A DNA stretch of 64,000 bases from assembly GCF_035581345.1 (NCBI RefSeq), contig NZ_CP141608.1, positions 2,138,501-2,202,500 on the forward strand. The letters run 5' to 3'. The DNA is from Pseudomonas sp. JQ170C (GTDB lineage: Bacteria; Pseudomonadota; Gammaproteobacteria; Pseudomonadales; Pseudomonadaceae). The translations under genes and the position numbers were made by a program. Of the stretch, positions 7,872 through 15,364 are shown in pieces (within the stretch, counting starts at the first letter, position 1; the number at the start of each line of letters is the position of its first letter). The notes beneath the pieces are model-generated. The model searched no databases. It worked only from the letters and a program-made list of their open reading frames with translations, and was not told where the DNA came from.

Positions 7872-9401
7872 ATGCAATTGGATACTTCCAAACATCTGGA
7901 CAGTGCGTACCTGCCGCCCGACGCTGCCGTCTCTGCATCTGCCTCCGGGCACGGTGCCCTGAGTCCGAAGCTGCATAACGCTGACCTTGCCCCCACCAAA
8001 GCCGCAGGCCGGCGTTGGGGCGGGTACAGCATCTTCGCCTTGTGGACCAACGATGTGCACAACATCGCCAACTACTCCTTTGCCATGGGCCTGTTCGCTC
8101 TCGGCCTGTCGGGCTGGCAAATGCTGGCGGCCCTGGCGGTGGGGGCGGCGCTGGTGTACTTCTTCATGAACCTGTCCGGCTACATGGGCCAGAAAACCGG
8201 GGTGCCGTTCCCGGTGATCAGCCGCATGAGCTTCGGCATCTATGGCGCGCAACTGCCGGCCATCATCCGTGCGGTGATCGCCATTGCCTGGTTCGGTATT
8301 CAGACGTACCTGGCCTCGGTGGTGTTGCGGGTATTGCTGGTGGCGATCTGGCCGACCCTGGCCAGCTACGACCATAACGCCATCCTCGGGCTGTCGAGCC
8401 TGGGCTGGGCCAGCTTCGTCGCCATCTGGTTCGTGCAACTGGTGATCCTGACCTTCGGCATGGAGATGGTGCGCAAGTACGAATCCTTTGCCGGCCCGGT
8501 GATTCTCTCCACGGTGCTGGTGCTGGCGGTATGGATGTACCTGCGGGTGGACGGCAACCTGGCCTGGTCGGTGGGTGAGCCCCTGACGGGCGCGAAAATG
8601 TGGACCCAGGTGTTTGCCGGCGGCGCGCTGTGGCTGGCCATCTACGGCACCCTGATCCTCAACTTCTGCGACTTCGCCCGTTCCTCGCCGTGCCGCAAGA
8701 CCATCCGCGTCGGCAACTTCTGGGGCCTGCCGGTGAACATCCTGGTGTTTGCGGTGATCAGCTTCGTGCTGTCCGGGGCGCAGTTCAGCATCGATGGCAC
8801 GGTGATCGACAGTCCGACCCAGATCATCGCCGCGATCCCCGATAAAACCTTCCTGGTACTGGCGTGCCTGGCGTTCCTGATCGTCACCGTGGCGGTGAAC
8901 ATCATGGCCAACTTCGTCGCCCCGGCCTTCGTGCTCTCGAGCCTTGCACCGAGCCGCCTGAACTTTCGCCGCGCCGGCATGATCAGCGCCACCCTGGCGG
9001 TACTGATCCTGCCCTGGAACCTCTACAACAGCCCGCTGGTGATCGTCTACTTCCTCTCCGGGCTGGGCGCGCTGCTGGGCCCGCTGTACGGGATCATCAT
9101 GGTCGACTACTGGCTGATCCGCAAAGCCCAGGTGCATATACCCGACCTCTACAGCGAAGCGGCCAACGGCACCTATCACTACACCCGCGGGATCAACTAC
9201 AAGGCCATCGCTGCCCTGGTGCCTTCGGCCATTGCTGCGGTGATGCTGGCCCTGGTGCCGGCCTTCAGCGACCTGACGCCGTTCTCCTGGCTGTTCGGCG
9301 CGGCCATCGCCGGTGGCGTGTACTACCTGATCTCCGATCGCAAAAAACATTACGTGGACTGTTCTGGTGAGCATTTTGCCGTCGACAGCGCCCACCACTG
9401 A
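7872..9401 (+). CDS. NCS1-family nucleobase/hydantoin:cation symporter
   Basis: 509-aa integral membrane permease with about twelve hydrophobic segments and family motifs near the N-terminus (RRWGGYSIFALWTNDVHNIANYSFA), a GVPFPVISRMSFGIYGA segment and IIMVDYWLIRKA near the end. NCS1 carriers import cytosine, allantoin, hydantoins or related heterocycles with Na+ or H+. The ATG at 7872 was preferred over the upstream one because it follows GGGGA. It is the first gene of a two-gene unit with a hydantoin-racemase-like protein (24-bp gap). The divergent FCD regulator and the nearby deaminase-like gene support a nitrogen-heterocycle substrate, which is not identified further. Confidence 0.88.
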   Translation: MQLDTSKHLDSAYLPPDAAVSASASGHGALSPKLHNADLAPTKAAGRRWGGYSIFALWTNDVHNIANYSFAMGLFALGLSGWQMLAALAVGAALVYFFMNLSGYMGQKTGVPFPVISRMSFGIYGAQLPAIIRAVIAIAWFGIQTYLASVVLRVLLVAIWPTLASYDHNAILGLSSLGWASFVAIWFVQLVILTFGMEMVRKYESFAGPVILSTVLVLAVWMYLRVDGNLAWSVGEPLTGAKMWTQVFAGGALWLAIYGTLILNFCDFARSSPCRKTIRVGNFWGLPVNILVFAVISFVLSGAQFSIDGTVIDSPTQIIAAIPDKTFLVLACLAFLIVTVAVNIMANFVAPAFVLSSLAPSRLNFRRAGMISATLAVLILPWNLYNSPLVIVYFLSGLGALLGPLYGIIMVDYWLIRKAQVHIPDLYSEAANGTYHYTRGINYKAIAALVPSAIAAVMLALVPAFSDLTPFSWLFGAAIAGGVYYLISDRKKHYVDCSGEHFAVDSAHH

Positions 9402-9425
9402 GCATCACGCACAAGGAAACGAGTC

Positions 9426-10154
9426 ATGAGAATACTGGTCGTCAACGTCAACACCACCGCGTCCATCACCGACGCCATTGCCCGCCAGGCGCGCAGCGTG
9501 GCGTCGCCGGGCACCGAGATCGTCGGGCTTACACCACGCTTTGGCGCCGAGTCGGTGGAAGGCAACTTTGAAAGCTACCTGGCAGCCATTGCCGTCATGG
9601 AGCGGGTGCTGAGCTACGACCAGCCCTACGATGCGGTGATCCAGGCCGGGTACGGCGAGCACGGCCGGGAAGGCCTGCAGGAACTGCTCAATGTACCGGT
9701 GGTGGATATCACCGAGGCGGCTGCCAGCGTGGCGATGCTGCTGGGCCATCGCTATTCGGTGGTGACCACCCTGGACCGCACCGTGCCGCTGATCGAAGAC
9801 CGCCTCAAACTTGCCGGCCTGGACAGCCGCTGTGCGTCGGTGCGGGCCAGTGGCCTTGCGGTGCTGGAACTGGAGGAAGACCCGGAGCGGGCCATCGAGT
9901 CGGTGGTGCGGGAGGCCGAGGAGGCAGTGCGGGTCGACAAGGCCGAAGTGATTTGCCTGGGCTGTGGCGGCATGGTCGGGCTGGAGGAGCGCATCCAGGC
10001 GCGTACCGGCGTGCCGGTGGTCGATGGCGTGACCGCGGCGGTGGCGTTGGCCGAGTCGCTGGTGCGCCTGAAGCTCAGCACCTCGAAGGTGCGTACCTAT
10101 GCGCCGCCGCGGGCCAAGCAGATTCTGGGGTGGCCGCGGGCGTTGCTGGGCTGA
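9426..10154 (+). CDS. Asp/Glu/hydantoin racemase-family protein lacking the first catalytic Cys
   Basis: 242-aa cytoplasmic protein of the Asp/Glu/hydantoin racemase superfamily, with an N-terminal MRILVVNVNTTASITD motif and a C-terminal ICLGCGGMVGL that supplies the second cysteine (Cys177 or Cys180). In hydantoin and allantoin racemases the first cysteine lies in an ACFGDPG-type motif. Here the matching segment is QAGYGEHG (residues 73-80) with no cysteine, so a normal two-base racemization is doubtful. One-cysteine relatives include decarboxylases and isomerases. The AGGAA ribosome site is well spaced. Being co-transcribed with an NCS1 permease implies it acts on the imported compound. Confidence 0.75.
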   Translation: MRILVVNVNTTASITDAIARQARSVASPGTEIVGLTPRFGAESVEGNFESYLAAIAVMERVLSYDQPYDAVIQAGYGEHGREGLQELLNVPVVDITEAAASVAMLLGHRYSVVTTLDRTVPLIEDRLKLAGLDSRCASVRASGLAVLELEEDPERAIESVVREAEEAVRVDKAEVICLGCGGMVGLEERIQARTGVPVVDGVTAAVALAESLVRLKLSTSKVRTYAPPRAKQILGWPRALLG

Positions 10155-10160
10155 TAAAGC

Positions 10161-10209
10161 AGCGCGGGGCCAGCCCGCTCCTGGGGTAGGAGCGGGCTGG
10201 CCCCGCGAT
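10161..10209. repeat. REP pair, inverted (GGCCAGCC variant)
   Basis: Two facing REP cores in which the usual GGCAAGCCC is GGCCAGCCC in both arms, a compensated variant. It sits between the convergent racemase-like gene and the glycine-zipper protein gene. Confidence 0.88.
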
Positions 10210-10214
10210 GGCTA

Positions 10215-10640
10215 TCAGTGATGCTTGTGTTTGTTTTTATGCTTGTGCTTGTGTTTGTGGCCACTACCGGAGTCATGACGGTTATCGTCGGCGATGTTGT
10301 TACCCAGCGCACCGCCCGCGGCGCCACCCAGGCCCGCACCGATGGTCGAGCCGGTCTTGCCGCCCACCTGGTTGCCGATCACCGAGCCACCGGCCGATCC
10401 CAGGCCGCCGCCAATGGCCGCCTCGGTACGGTTGCCCTTGCGGGCCCCGACCGCACTGCCGGCCGCGCCGCCGACACCGGCACCAATGGCCGCGCCGGTG
10501 CTGCCACCGATCTGCTGGCCAACCATGTTCCCCAACGCGCCCCCCAGGCCACCACCGATGGCAGCGGTGCCGTCACCGGCAGCCAGGGCACTTTGGGAGA
10601 GCACAATGCCCAACGTCAGAACAGAAAGTGAAATACGCAT
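10215..10640 (-). CDS. Exported glycine-zipper protein with His/Lys-rich tail
   Basis: 141-aa protein with a signal peptide (about residues 1-20, ending SALAA), then a long alternating Gly/Ala region (GAAIGAGVGGAAG, GGGLGSAGGSVIG and similar), typical of glycine-zipper outer-membrane proteins. The final ~20 residues alternate His and Lys (HKHKHKHKNKHKHH), a possible metal- or polyanion-binding tail. The ATG at 10640 gives a clean signal peptide, while the upstream in-frame ATG adds six unlikely residues. It follows, on the same strand, a gene for a small acidic lipoprotein, so both may be envelope components made together. The function is unknown. Confidence 0.75.
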   Translation of the reverse strand: MRISLSVLTLGIVLSQSALAAGDGTAAIGGGLGGALGNMVGQQIGGSTGAAIGAGVGGAAGSAVGARKGNRTEAAIGGGLGSAGGSVIGNQVGGKTGSTIGAGLGGAAGGALGNNIADDNRHDSGSGHKHKHKHKNKHKHH

Positions 10641-10693
10641 GATGTGATCCTCAGGCAATACGGTTGTCAGTCAGGTGAACGGGCAGCTGGCGA

Positions 10694-10939
10694 TCAATCG
10701 TCATCGTCGTCGTCATCATCGTCACGACCGCGGCGGCGGTCATTGTCGTAGTAGCGGGAGCGGTCGTCGTCGCGGTAGCGTTTGTCGTACTTGCGGTGGT
10801 CGCGGTCATCGTCCCAGTCTCGGGAGTAGCGATGGTCGCGGTCGTAGCGGTGATCGTCGCGGTCGTAATCGTGGTAGTAGCAGCCGGCTGTGGGCAGCAC
10901 GGTGGCGATTACGGCGAAGCGGGCGATGTGTTTCAGCAC
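10694..10939 (-). CDS. Small Asp/Arg/Tyr-rich putative lipoprotein with poly-Asp tail
   Basis: 81-aa product. It starts with a hydrophobic signal ending in a lipobox-like LPTAGC (Cys20). The mature part is almost entirely Asp, Arg, Tyr, His and Lys (YDRDDHRYDRDHRY) and ends in nine Asp residues encoded by a GTC/ATC-rich tract. It has low complexity and no recognised domain, but the signal peptide and the sharp start support a real secreted protein. Its acidic tail contrasts with the His/Lys tail of the next gene downstream. Charge-mediated interaction or metal binding is only an inference. Confidence 0.6.
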   Translation of the reverse strand: MLKHIARFAVIATVLPTAGCYYHDYDRDDHRYDRDHRYSRDWDDDRDHRKYDKRYRDDDRSRYYDNDRRRGRDDDDDDDDD

Positions 10940-11062
10940 TGTGGATCCTTTATCCGCGCTGCGGAGGGAAGTTAAAGGATCAGACCGGAAGTTCGGGTTT
11001 TTGTTTCAGATCGGCTGTAGGCGAAAAAGGCTTTTCACTGAATTCCGGGGATTGTGACTCTT

Positions 11063-11086
11063 GTGTTGGTGTTGGTGTTGGTGTTG
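11063..11086. repeat. Hexanucleotide microsatellite (GTGTTG)x4
   Basis: Four GTGTTG units directly upstream of the outer end of hairpin-rich element B1. Confidence 0.9.
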
Positions 11087-11097
11087 CGGGCTGTGGG

Positions 11098-11355
11098 CTT
11101 ATCCATTTCATGCGGTGAGGCTGACGGCCCCTTCCGCCTTTACGGCGGGTCCCTTTTGTCTTGGCAAAAGGAACCAAAACCGCTCGCTCCTACATACGGC
11201 CCTACGCTGCGCTCCGGGTTCCCTCCCTCCGGTGCCCTCCAGGGGCCTCGCGGCCTACGACTTGCTTCGCCAAGTCTACGGCTCGCGACTTCGGCTACGC
11301 CGAAGGGTGCTGCGCACCTGCCCCCTCCAGACACCTACGCTCGGCCTCCTGAAGT
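11098..11355 (+). repeat. Hairpin-rich intergenic element, copy B1
   Basis: Same family as A1 with outer CTTATCCATT, CCGCCTTTACGGCGG, a CCTTTTG/CAAAAGG stem and CTTCGGCTACGCCGAAG. The inner end differs (CCTCCTGAAGTCGC instead of CTTCTGGTTAACGGGG), and copy B2 shares this difference. It faces B2. Confidence 0.8.
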
Positions 11356-11421
11356 CGCGAAGTTACGGGCGGCGCCTGTACTGGCGCATCTTCGAGATCA
11401 ACGTCCACTGCCAACAGACAG

Positions 11422-11461
11422 GCAGGAGCGGGCTCGGTGGGAACGGGCTTGCCCCGCGATA
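11422..11461 (-). repeat. REP, degenerate tandem
   Basis: A partial AGGAGCGGGCTCGG followed by a fuller ACGGGCTTGCCCCGCGAT. Confidence 0.7.
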
Positions 11462-11543
11462 GGCCCCTGAGCCGTGCACATCCAGCTGCAACGCTGAAGC
11501 GGGATTACCGGCAGGCATGAATTTGTCGGCAAAATTCAAAATC

Positions 11544-11569
11544 CATCGCGGGGCAAGCCCGCTCCCACT
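11544..11569 (+). repeat. REP
   Basis: Core TCGCGGGGCAAGCCCGC followed by TCCCAC, one base from the usual TCCTAC. Confidence 0.85.
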
Positions 11570-11600
11570 GGCGGGTGATGGCCACGGCCTGGCCCCGTTC

Positions 11601-11630
11601 TTGATCTTGATCTTGATCTTGATCTTGATC
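11601..11630. repeat. Hexanucleotide microsatellite (TTGATC)x5
   Basis: Five TTGATC units on the inner side of element B2, the same hexamer class (GATCAA on the other strand) seen at inner ends in regions A and C. Confidence 0.92.
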
Positions 11631-11668
11631 TTCATATTCATGCACGAAGGTTCAGGCGCTGCAGAGTG

Positions 11669-11928
11669 CGACTTCAGGAGGCCGAGTGGAGGTGCCTGTA
11701 GGGGCCGTGCGTAGCACCTTCGGCGTAGCCGAAGACGCGAGACGTAGACTTGGCGAAGCAAGTCGTAGGCCGCGTGGCCCCGGAGGGCGCCGGAAGGAGG
11801 GGACCCGGAGCGAAGCGTAGGGCCGTATGCAGGAGCAAGCGGTTTTGGTTCCTTTTGCCAAGACAAAAGGGACCCGCCGTAAGGGCGGAAGGGGCCGACA
11901 GCGTCGCCACATGGAATGGATAATCTCG
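11669..11928 (-). repeat. Hairpin-rich intergenic element, copy B2
   Basis: Reverse-oriented partner of B1 with the same inner-end variant (GACTTCAGGAGG) and the outer end AATGGATAA. The hairpin sequences are those of B1. Confidence 0.8.
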
Positions 11929-12018
11929 CAAGACCAAGACCAAGACCAAGACCAAGACCAAGACCAAGACCAAGACCAAGACCAAGACCAAGACCAAGAC
12001 CAAGACCAAGACCAAGAC
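11929..12018. repeat. Hexanucleotide microsatellite (CAAGAC)x15
   Basis: Fifteen perfect CAAGAC units directly outside the outer end of element B2. It is the longest such array in the window and a strong candidate for variable repeat number. Confidence 0.97.
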
Positions 12019-12053
12019 CAGAATCACACTCCCCAGAACTCCCTGAAGAGCCC

Positions 12054-12080
12054 AAAAAAAAGGCTCACACAAGGTGAGCC
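12054..12080 (-). terminator. Rho-independent terminator of the two-component operon
   Basis: On the minus strand, stem GGCTCAC/GTGAGCC with a 5-nt loop is followed by eight T. It lies 55 bp beyond the stop codon of the sensor kinase. Confidence 0.85.
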
Positions 12081-12134
12081 AAACAACGTTCTGAAGGGAG
12101 AGCGCTACCGTAGCGAGACCCCATTAAGTCAGCG

Positions 12135-13469
12135 TTAACCGCGCGGCAGCTCGATGCGTGCCCGCAAGCCACCGCCAGGCTGGTTGCTCAAGGTCAACTC
12201 GCCGCCTTGTTCACGAATCACCGTGCGTGCCGCCGGCAACCCCAGGCCGACACCGCCGGTGTCGCGGTTGCGTGAACTTTCCAGGCGGAAGAAAGGCACG
12301 AATACCTCTTCAAGCGCCGCCCCAGGGATGCCCGGCCCCTGATCGCTGACGTCGATGAACAGGCTGTGGTTGGTACTGCTCAGGCGGATAGCGGGCGGGG
12401 TGGCATATTTGACGGCGTTCTCGATCAAGTTTGTAACTGCGCGTTTGAGTGCCAGCGGTCGCCCGAGGTAAACCAGGTTTTTCGGCCCCTCGAAAGGGAG
12501 CGCGATGTGCTGGTCGCCATAGTCGTCCACCAGGGTCTGCAGCAGCTCGGCCAGGTCAAACGGGGTGGCGGTTTCCAAGCGGGTCTCGTCGCGAAAGAAA
12601 TTCAGCGCGGCATTGATCATGCTCTGCATCTCATCGACATCGCGAAACAGCTTGCGCTGTTGCTCGGCATCTTCAATGAACTCGCCACGCAGGCGCATGC
12701 GCGTCAGCGGTGCGCGCAGGTCATGGGAGATCGCCGCCAGCATCTGTGTGCGCTCGGCGATGAAGTGCTGGATCTGTGCCTGCATGGTGTTGAATGCGGT
12801 GATCGCCTGGCGCAGCTCATGGGGGCCTTCCAGGCGGATCGGTGGGGCGCGCAGGTCGCTGCCAAAGCGCCGGGCGGCGCGGGCAAAGCGCTGCAGCGGG
12901 CCGGCCAGCTGACGGGTGCCGATCCAGGCCACCAGCAAGGCGGCAATCAGCGCCAGGATGCCAATGATGGTGAAGCGCATGCCCAGGCTCAGGCCCCAGC
13001 TGCGGTAGGGCGGGGTGAAGGCCAGCCAGCTGTTGTCGCCCAGTTGCAGGACCAGCTTGTAGTGCGCCTCCGGGTCCCCCTCGGGCCAGTCGTCGGGCTT
13101 GTAGACCGCCAGCTGGCGGGGTCGGTTGGCCAGCAGTTGCTGCAGTTCCGGGGAGTCGCCAAGGGCCAGCGCCTCACCGGCGCCAGGCAGGTTCAGGGCT
13201 TCCCGGTGGGCGCTCCAGCGCACTTGCAGCATCGGGTTGCTGGCGGCCTGGGCCAGGTGTTCACGCTGGGCGGGTGGGGCCGCTTCGAGCACCCGGGTCA
13301 CCACCGCCATTTGCTCGATCAGGCCGATCTGGCTCAAGGGCGGGCGCGCCCACACGCCTGCCAGCTGCACAAAGAGGATGTTCAACGCCACCGAGGTCAG
13401 CATGGCCGCAATGATGGTCAGGGCAATGCGCCGGCTGATGCTGTCGCGGCGCAGGTCCAGGCGGATCAC
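12135..13469 (-). CDS. Sensor histidine kinase (EnvZ/OmpR-type class)
   Basis: 444-aa inner-membrane kinase. A first membrane helix lies near residues 14-38, a periplasmic sensor spans about 40-163, and a second helix lies near 165-185. A HAMP domain follows. The HisKA phosphoacceptor is His249 in AISHDLRAPLTRMR. The ATPase has N (NLIENAVKYA), G1 (DQGPGIPG) and G2 (GVGLGLP) boxes. The GTG start overlaps the response regulator stop by 4 nt, so translation is coupled. It phosphorylates the partner regulator encoded just upstream. A strong terminator follows. The stimulus is unknown; the compact ~120-aa periplasmic domain has no motif I recognise. Confidence 0.9.
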   Translation of the reverse strand: MIRLDLRRDSISRRIALTIIAAMLTSVALNILFVQLAGVWARPPLSQIGLIEQMAVVTRVLEAAPPAQREHLAQAASNPMLQVRWSAHREALNLPGAGEALALGDSPELQQLLANRPRQLAVYKPDDWPEGDPEAHYKLVLQLGDNSWLAFTPPYRSWGLSLGMRFTIIGILALIAALLVAWIGTRQLAGPLQRFARAARRFGSDLRAPPIRLEGPHELRQAITAFNTMQAQIQHFIAERTQMLAAISHDLRAPLTRMRLRGEFIEDAEQQRKLFRDVDEMQSMINAALNFFRDETRLETATPFDLAELLQTLVDDYGDQHIALPFEGPKNLVYLGRPLALKRAVTNLIENAVKYATPPAIRLSSTNHSLFIDVSDQGPGIPGAALEEVFVPFFRLESSRNRDTGGVGLGLPAARTVIREQGGELTLSNQPGGGLRARIELPRG

Positions 13470-14176
13470 GAGCGGCTGACCTTGGCGTCGAACAGGTAAC
13501 CGCCGTTACGCACGGTACGGATCAGTGCCGGGCGCTTGCTGTCGGGTTCGATCTTGCGGCGCAGGCGGCTTACCTGCACATCAATGCTGCGGTCATACGC
13601 TTCATACCCCTGGCCCCGTGCCAGGTCGATCAGTTGCTCGCGGCTGAGGATGCGCTGGGGGTGTTCGAGAAACACCAGCAGCAGGTCGAACTCGCCGGCC
13701 GAGAGCGGCACCATCACCCCCTGTGGGGTACGCAGCTCGCGCCGGGTCACATCCAGCTGCCAGTCGTCGAAGCGGATCAGCGGCCGAGTTTCCTCGCTCT
13801 GTACTCGCAGCTGTTCCCCGGCCCGGCGCTGCACCGCGCGCAAGCGGGCCAGCAGTTCGCGGGCATCGAAGGGTTTGCCCAGGTAGTCGTCGGCCCCCAG
13901 TTCAAGGCCGACGATACGGTCACTGAGCTCGTCCATCGCGGTGAGCATGATGATCGGGATGCCGGTGTTGGCGCGCAGTTTCTGGCACAGGTTCAGGCCG
14001 CTTTCACCCGGCAGCATCAGGTCGAGGATGATGGTATCCGGACGCTGCTGTTCAATGGCCGCCCACATCGCCGTGCCATTGGCGGCAAGGTCGACTTCGT
14101 AGCCGTGCATGACAAAGAACTTCTTCAGCAGGGCACAAATTTCCACATCGTCATCGACGATCAGCAGTCTGCTCAC
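13466..14176 (-). CDS. OmpR/PhoB-family response regulator
   Basis: 236-aa cytoplasmic regulator. The receiver domain (about 1-120) has acidic pocket Asp8/Asp9, phosphoacceptor Asp52 (ILDLMLPGESG) and the conserved Lys101 (GKPFDA). The C-terminal OmpR-type winged helix ends with VSRLRRKIEPD and RTVRNGGYLF. The start is GTG, as is that of the overlapping kinase gene. It is the first gene of the two-gene unit and divergent from a small hypothetical gene and the DUF3313 lipoprotein, which are plausible targets but unproven. Confidence 0.92.
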   Translation of the reverse strand: MSRLLIVDDDVEICALLKKFFVMHGYEVDLAANGTAMWAAIEQQRPDTIILDLMLPGESGLNLCQKLRANTGIPIIMLTAMDELSDRIVGLELGADDYLGKPFDARELLARLRAVQRRAGEQLRVQSEETRPLIRFDDWQLDVTRRELRTPQGVMVPLSAGEFDLLLVFLEHPQRILSREQLIDLARGQGYEAYDRSIDVQVSRLRRKIEPDSKRPALIRTVRNGGYLFDAKVSRS

Positions 14177-14340
14177 GTTTGGGTCCAGAGGGGCCTGAAA
14201 AGTGCGTATCTAAAACCATTCTGCGCTGCCGGTCATTTATTTCAATCGCGCAACAAAGCTGCAGCGTCGATACAAAGCGGACATCTGCCAGCAAAAGCCC
14301 TGAGTGATCCTTTGCGTCGTCCAAAACAAGGGAATTTTCC

Positions 14341-14664
14341 ATGCCGGCACAACACCCGATCGACGGCCTCGACTGCAGCCAGTCCCTGACCCTCGACCTG
14401 CGCACCCAGGATTTGTGGCGCAATGCGCTGCTCAATTACCAGGACTCGCGCCTGGAGCTGTGCAGCGAAGGGACGAACGTGATCCTCAGCCATTACTTCG
14501 AGCGCTACACCCCCACCAACAGCCAGTGGATGGAGTACAGCTACAAAGTCCCGCTGACCGAACTCGTGCACTGGATCATGGCCAGTGGGCAATTGAGCGT
14601 CGAACGCTCCGGAACGGCGCCCTGGCGTGGAAAAAAACAAAGTGGGAGCCCAACACATGCGTAA
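14341..14664 (+). CDS. Small hypothetical protein
   Basis: 107-aa soluble protein without a signal peptide or a family I can name (MPAQHPIDGLDCSQ at the start, GTNVILSHYFERYTP in the middle). Its last 8 nt overlap the start of the DUF3313 lipoprotein gene, suggesting co-translation. It reads divergently from the two-component genes. The ORF has normal codon use and a defined start, so I consider it real, but its function is unknown. Confidence 0.6.
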   Translation: MPAQHPIDGLDCSQSLTLDLRTQDLWRNALLNYQDSRLELCSEGTNVILSHYFERYTPTNSQWMEYSYKVPLTELVHWIMASGQLSVERSGTAPWRGKKQSGSPTHA

Positions 14665-15364
14665 GCAAATGATCGCGCCAGCCCTGTGCCTGTCGCTGCT
14701 GATGGTCGGTTGCAGCCAGAACAAGGTTTCGCCCAAGGAGTATTCCGGTTTCTTGCGCAACTATGATCAGTTGCGCGAACTCAAGACCGCGTCGGGTGAT
14801 TCGGTACTGCGCTGGGTCAGCCCCAACCTGCACATCGAGCGCTACAACCAGGTCTACATTGCGCCAAGCCGGTTCTACCCGATGCCCAAGCCCAGCGAGC
14901 GGATCCCGGCCTCAACCCTGGCCGCGATCACCACCTACTATGACGCTGCGCTCAAGCGTGAGCTGGGCAAGGTGCTGACGCTGGTCGAGCAGCCTGGCCC
15001 CAACACCTTGATCATTCGCCCGGCGATCACCTCGGTCGGCGCCCATACCCAGTCGCTGCACTTCTATGAGTACCTGCCGGTGACCCTGGTGGCTGCCGGG
15101 GTCAGCAGTGCCGTGGGGATCCGCGATCTGGACAGTGAGATTGCCACCGAAGCCGCGTTTCTGGATGGCGGTACCCGCGCGGTGGTAGCGGAAGTGGTCC
15201 GCAAGGGCACCGGCTTGCCGCTTGAGAACGACGATCAGGTGATGACCGCCGATAACCTCAAGGTGGTGCTCGACGGCTGGGCACAAGATTGGCGCCAGGC
15301 CGCCGAAATGCTCAAGCAGCAGAACACCGCTGCCTTCACAGCGGGAACACCCACGGCACCATGA
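14657..15364 (+). CDS. DUF3313 family lipoprotein
   Basis: 235-aa predicted lipoprotein with a signal peptide and lipobox LLMVGC, and the family hallmark [28 protein letters not shown] right after it. DUF3313 proteins are outer-membrane or periplasmic lipoproteins of unknown role. A GGGAG site precedes ATG 14657, so I reject the ten-residue upstream extension. It is coupled to the small hypothetical protein upstream, and its 3' end overlaps the convergent SLC13 permease gene by 29 bp. Confidence 0.8.
   Translation: MRKQMIAPALCLSLLMVGCSQNKVSPKEYSGFLRNYDQLRELKTASGDSVLRWVSPNLHIERYNQVYIAPSRFYPMPKPSERIPASTLAAITTYYDAALKRELGKVLTLVEQPGPNTLIIRPAITSVGAHTQSLHFYEYLPVTLVAAGVSSAVGIRDLDSEIATEAAFLDGGTRAVVAEVVRKGTGLPLENDDQVMTADNLKVVLDGWAQDWRQAAEMLKQQNTAAFTAGTPTAP

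Noticed and set aside
7665..9398. 577-codon minus-strand frame over the NCS1 permease gene
   Set aside because: Low-complexity His/Gln/Gly-rich translation typical of the complement of a membrane protein gene; no start context.
11929..12018. CRISPR-like array at the (CAAGAC)15 tract
   Set aside because: Perfect head-to-tail hexamers without spacers; a microsatellite, not a CRISPR, and no cas genes nearby.
12062..12080. Bidirectional terminator
   Set aside because: The run of eight A/T lies on one side only, so it is a terminator for the minus strand; no plus-strand T-tract.
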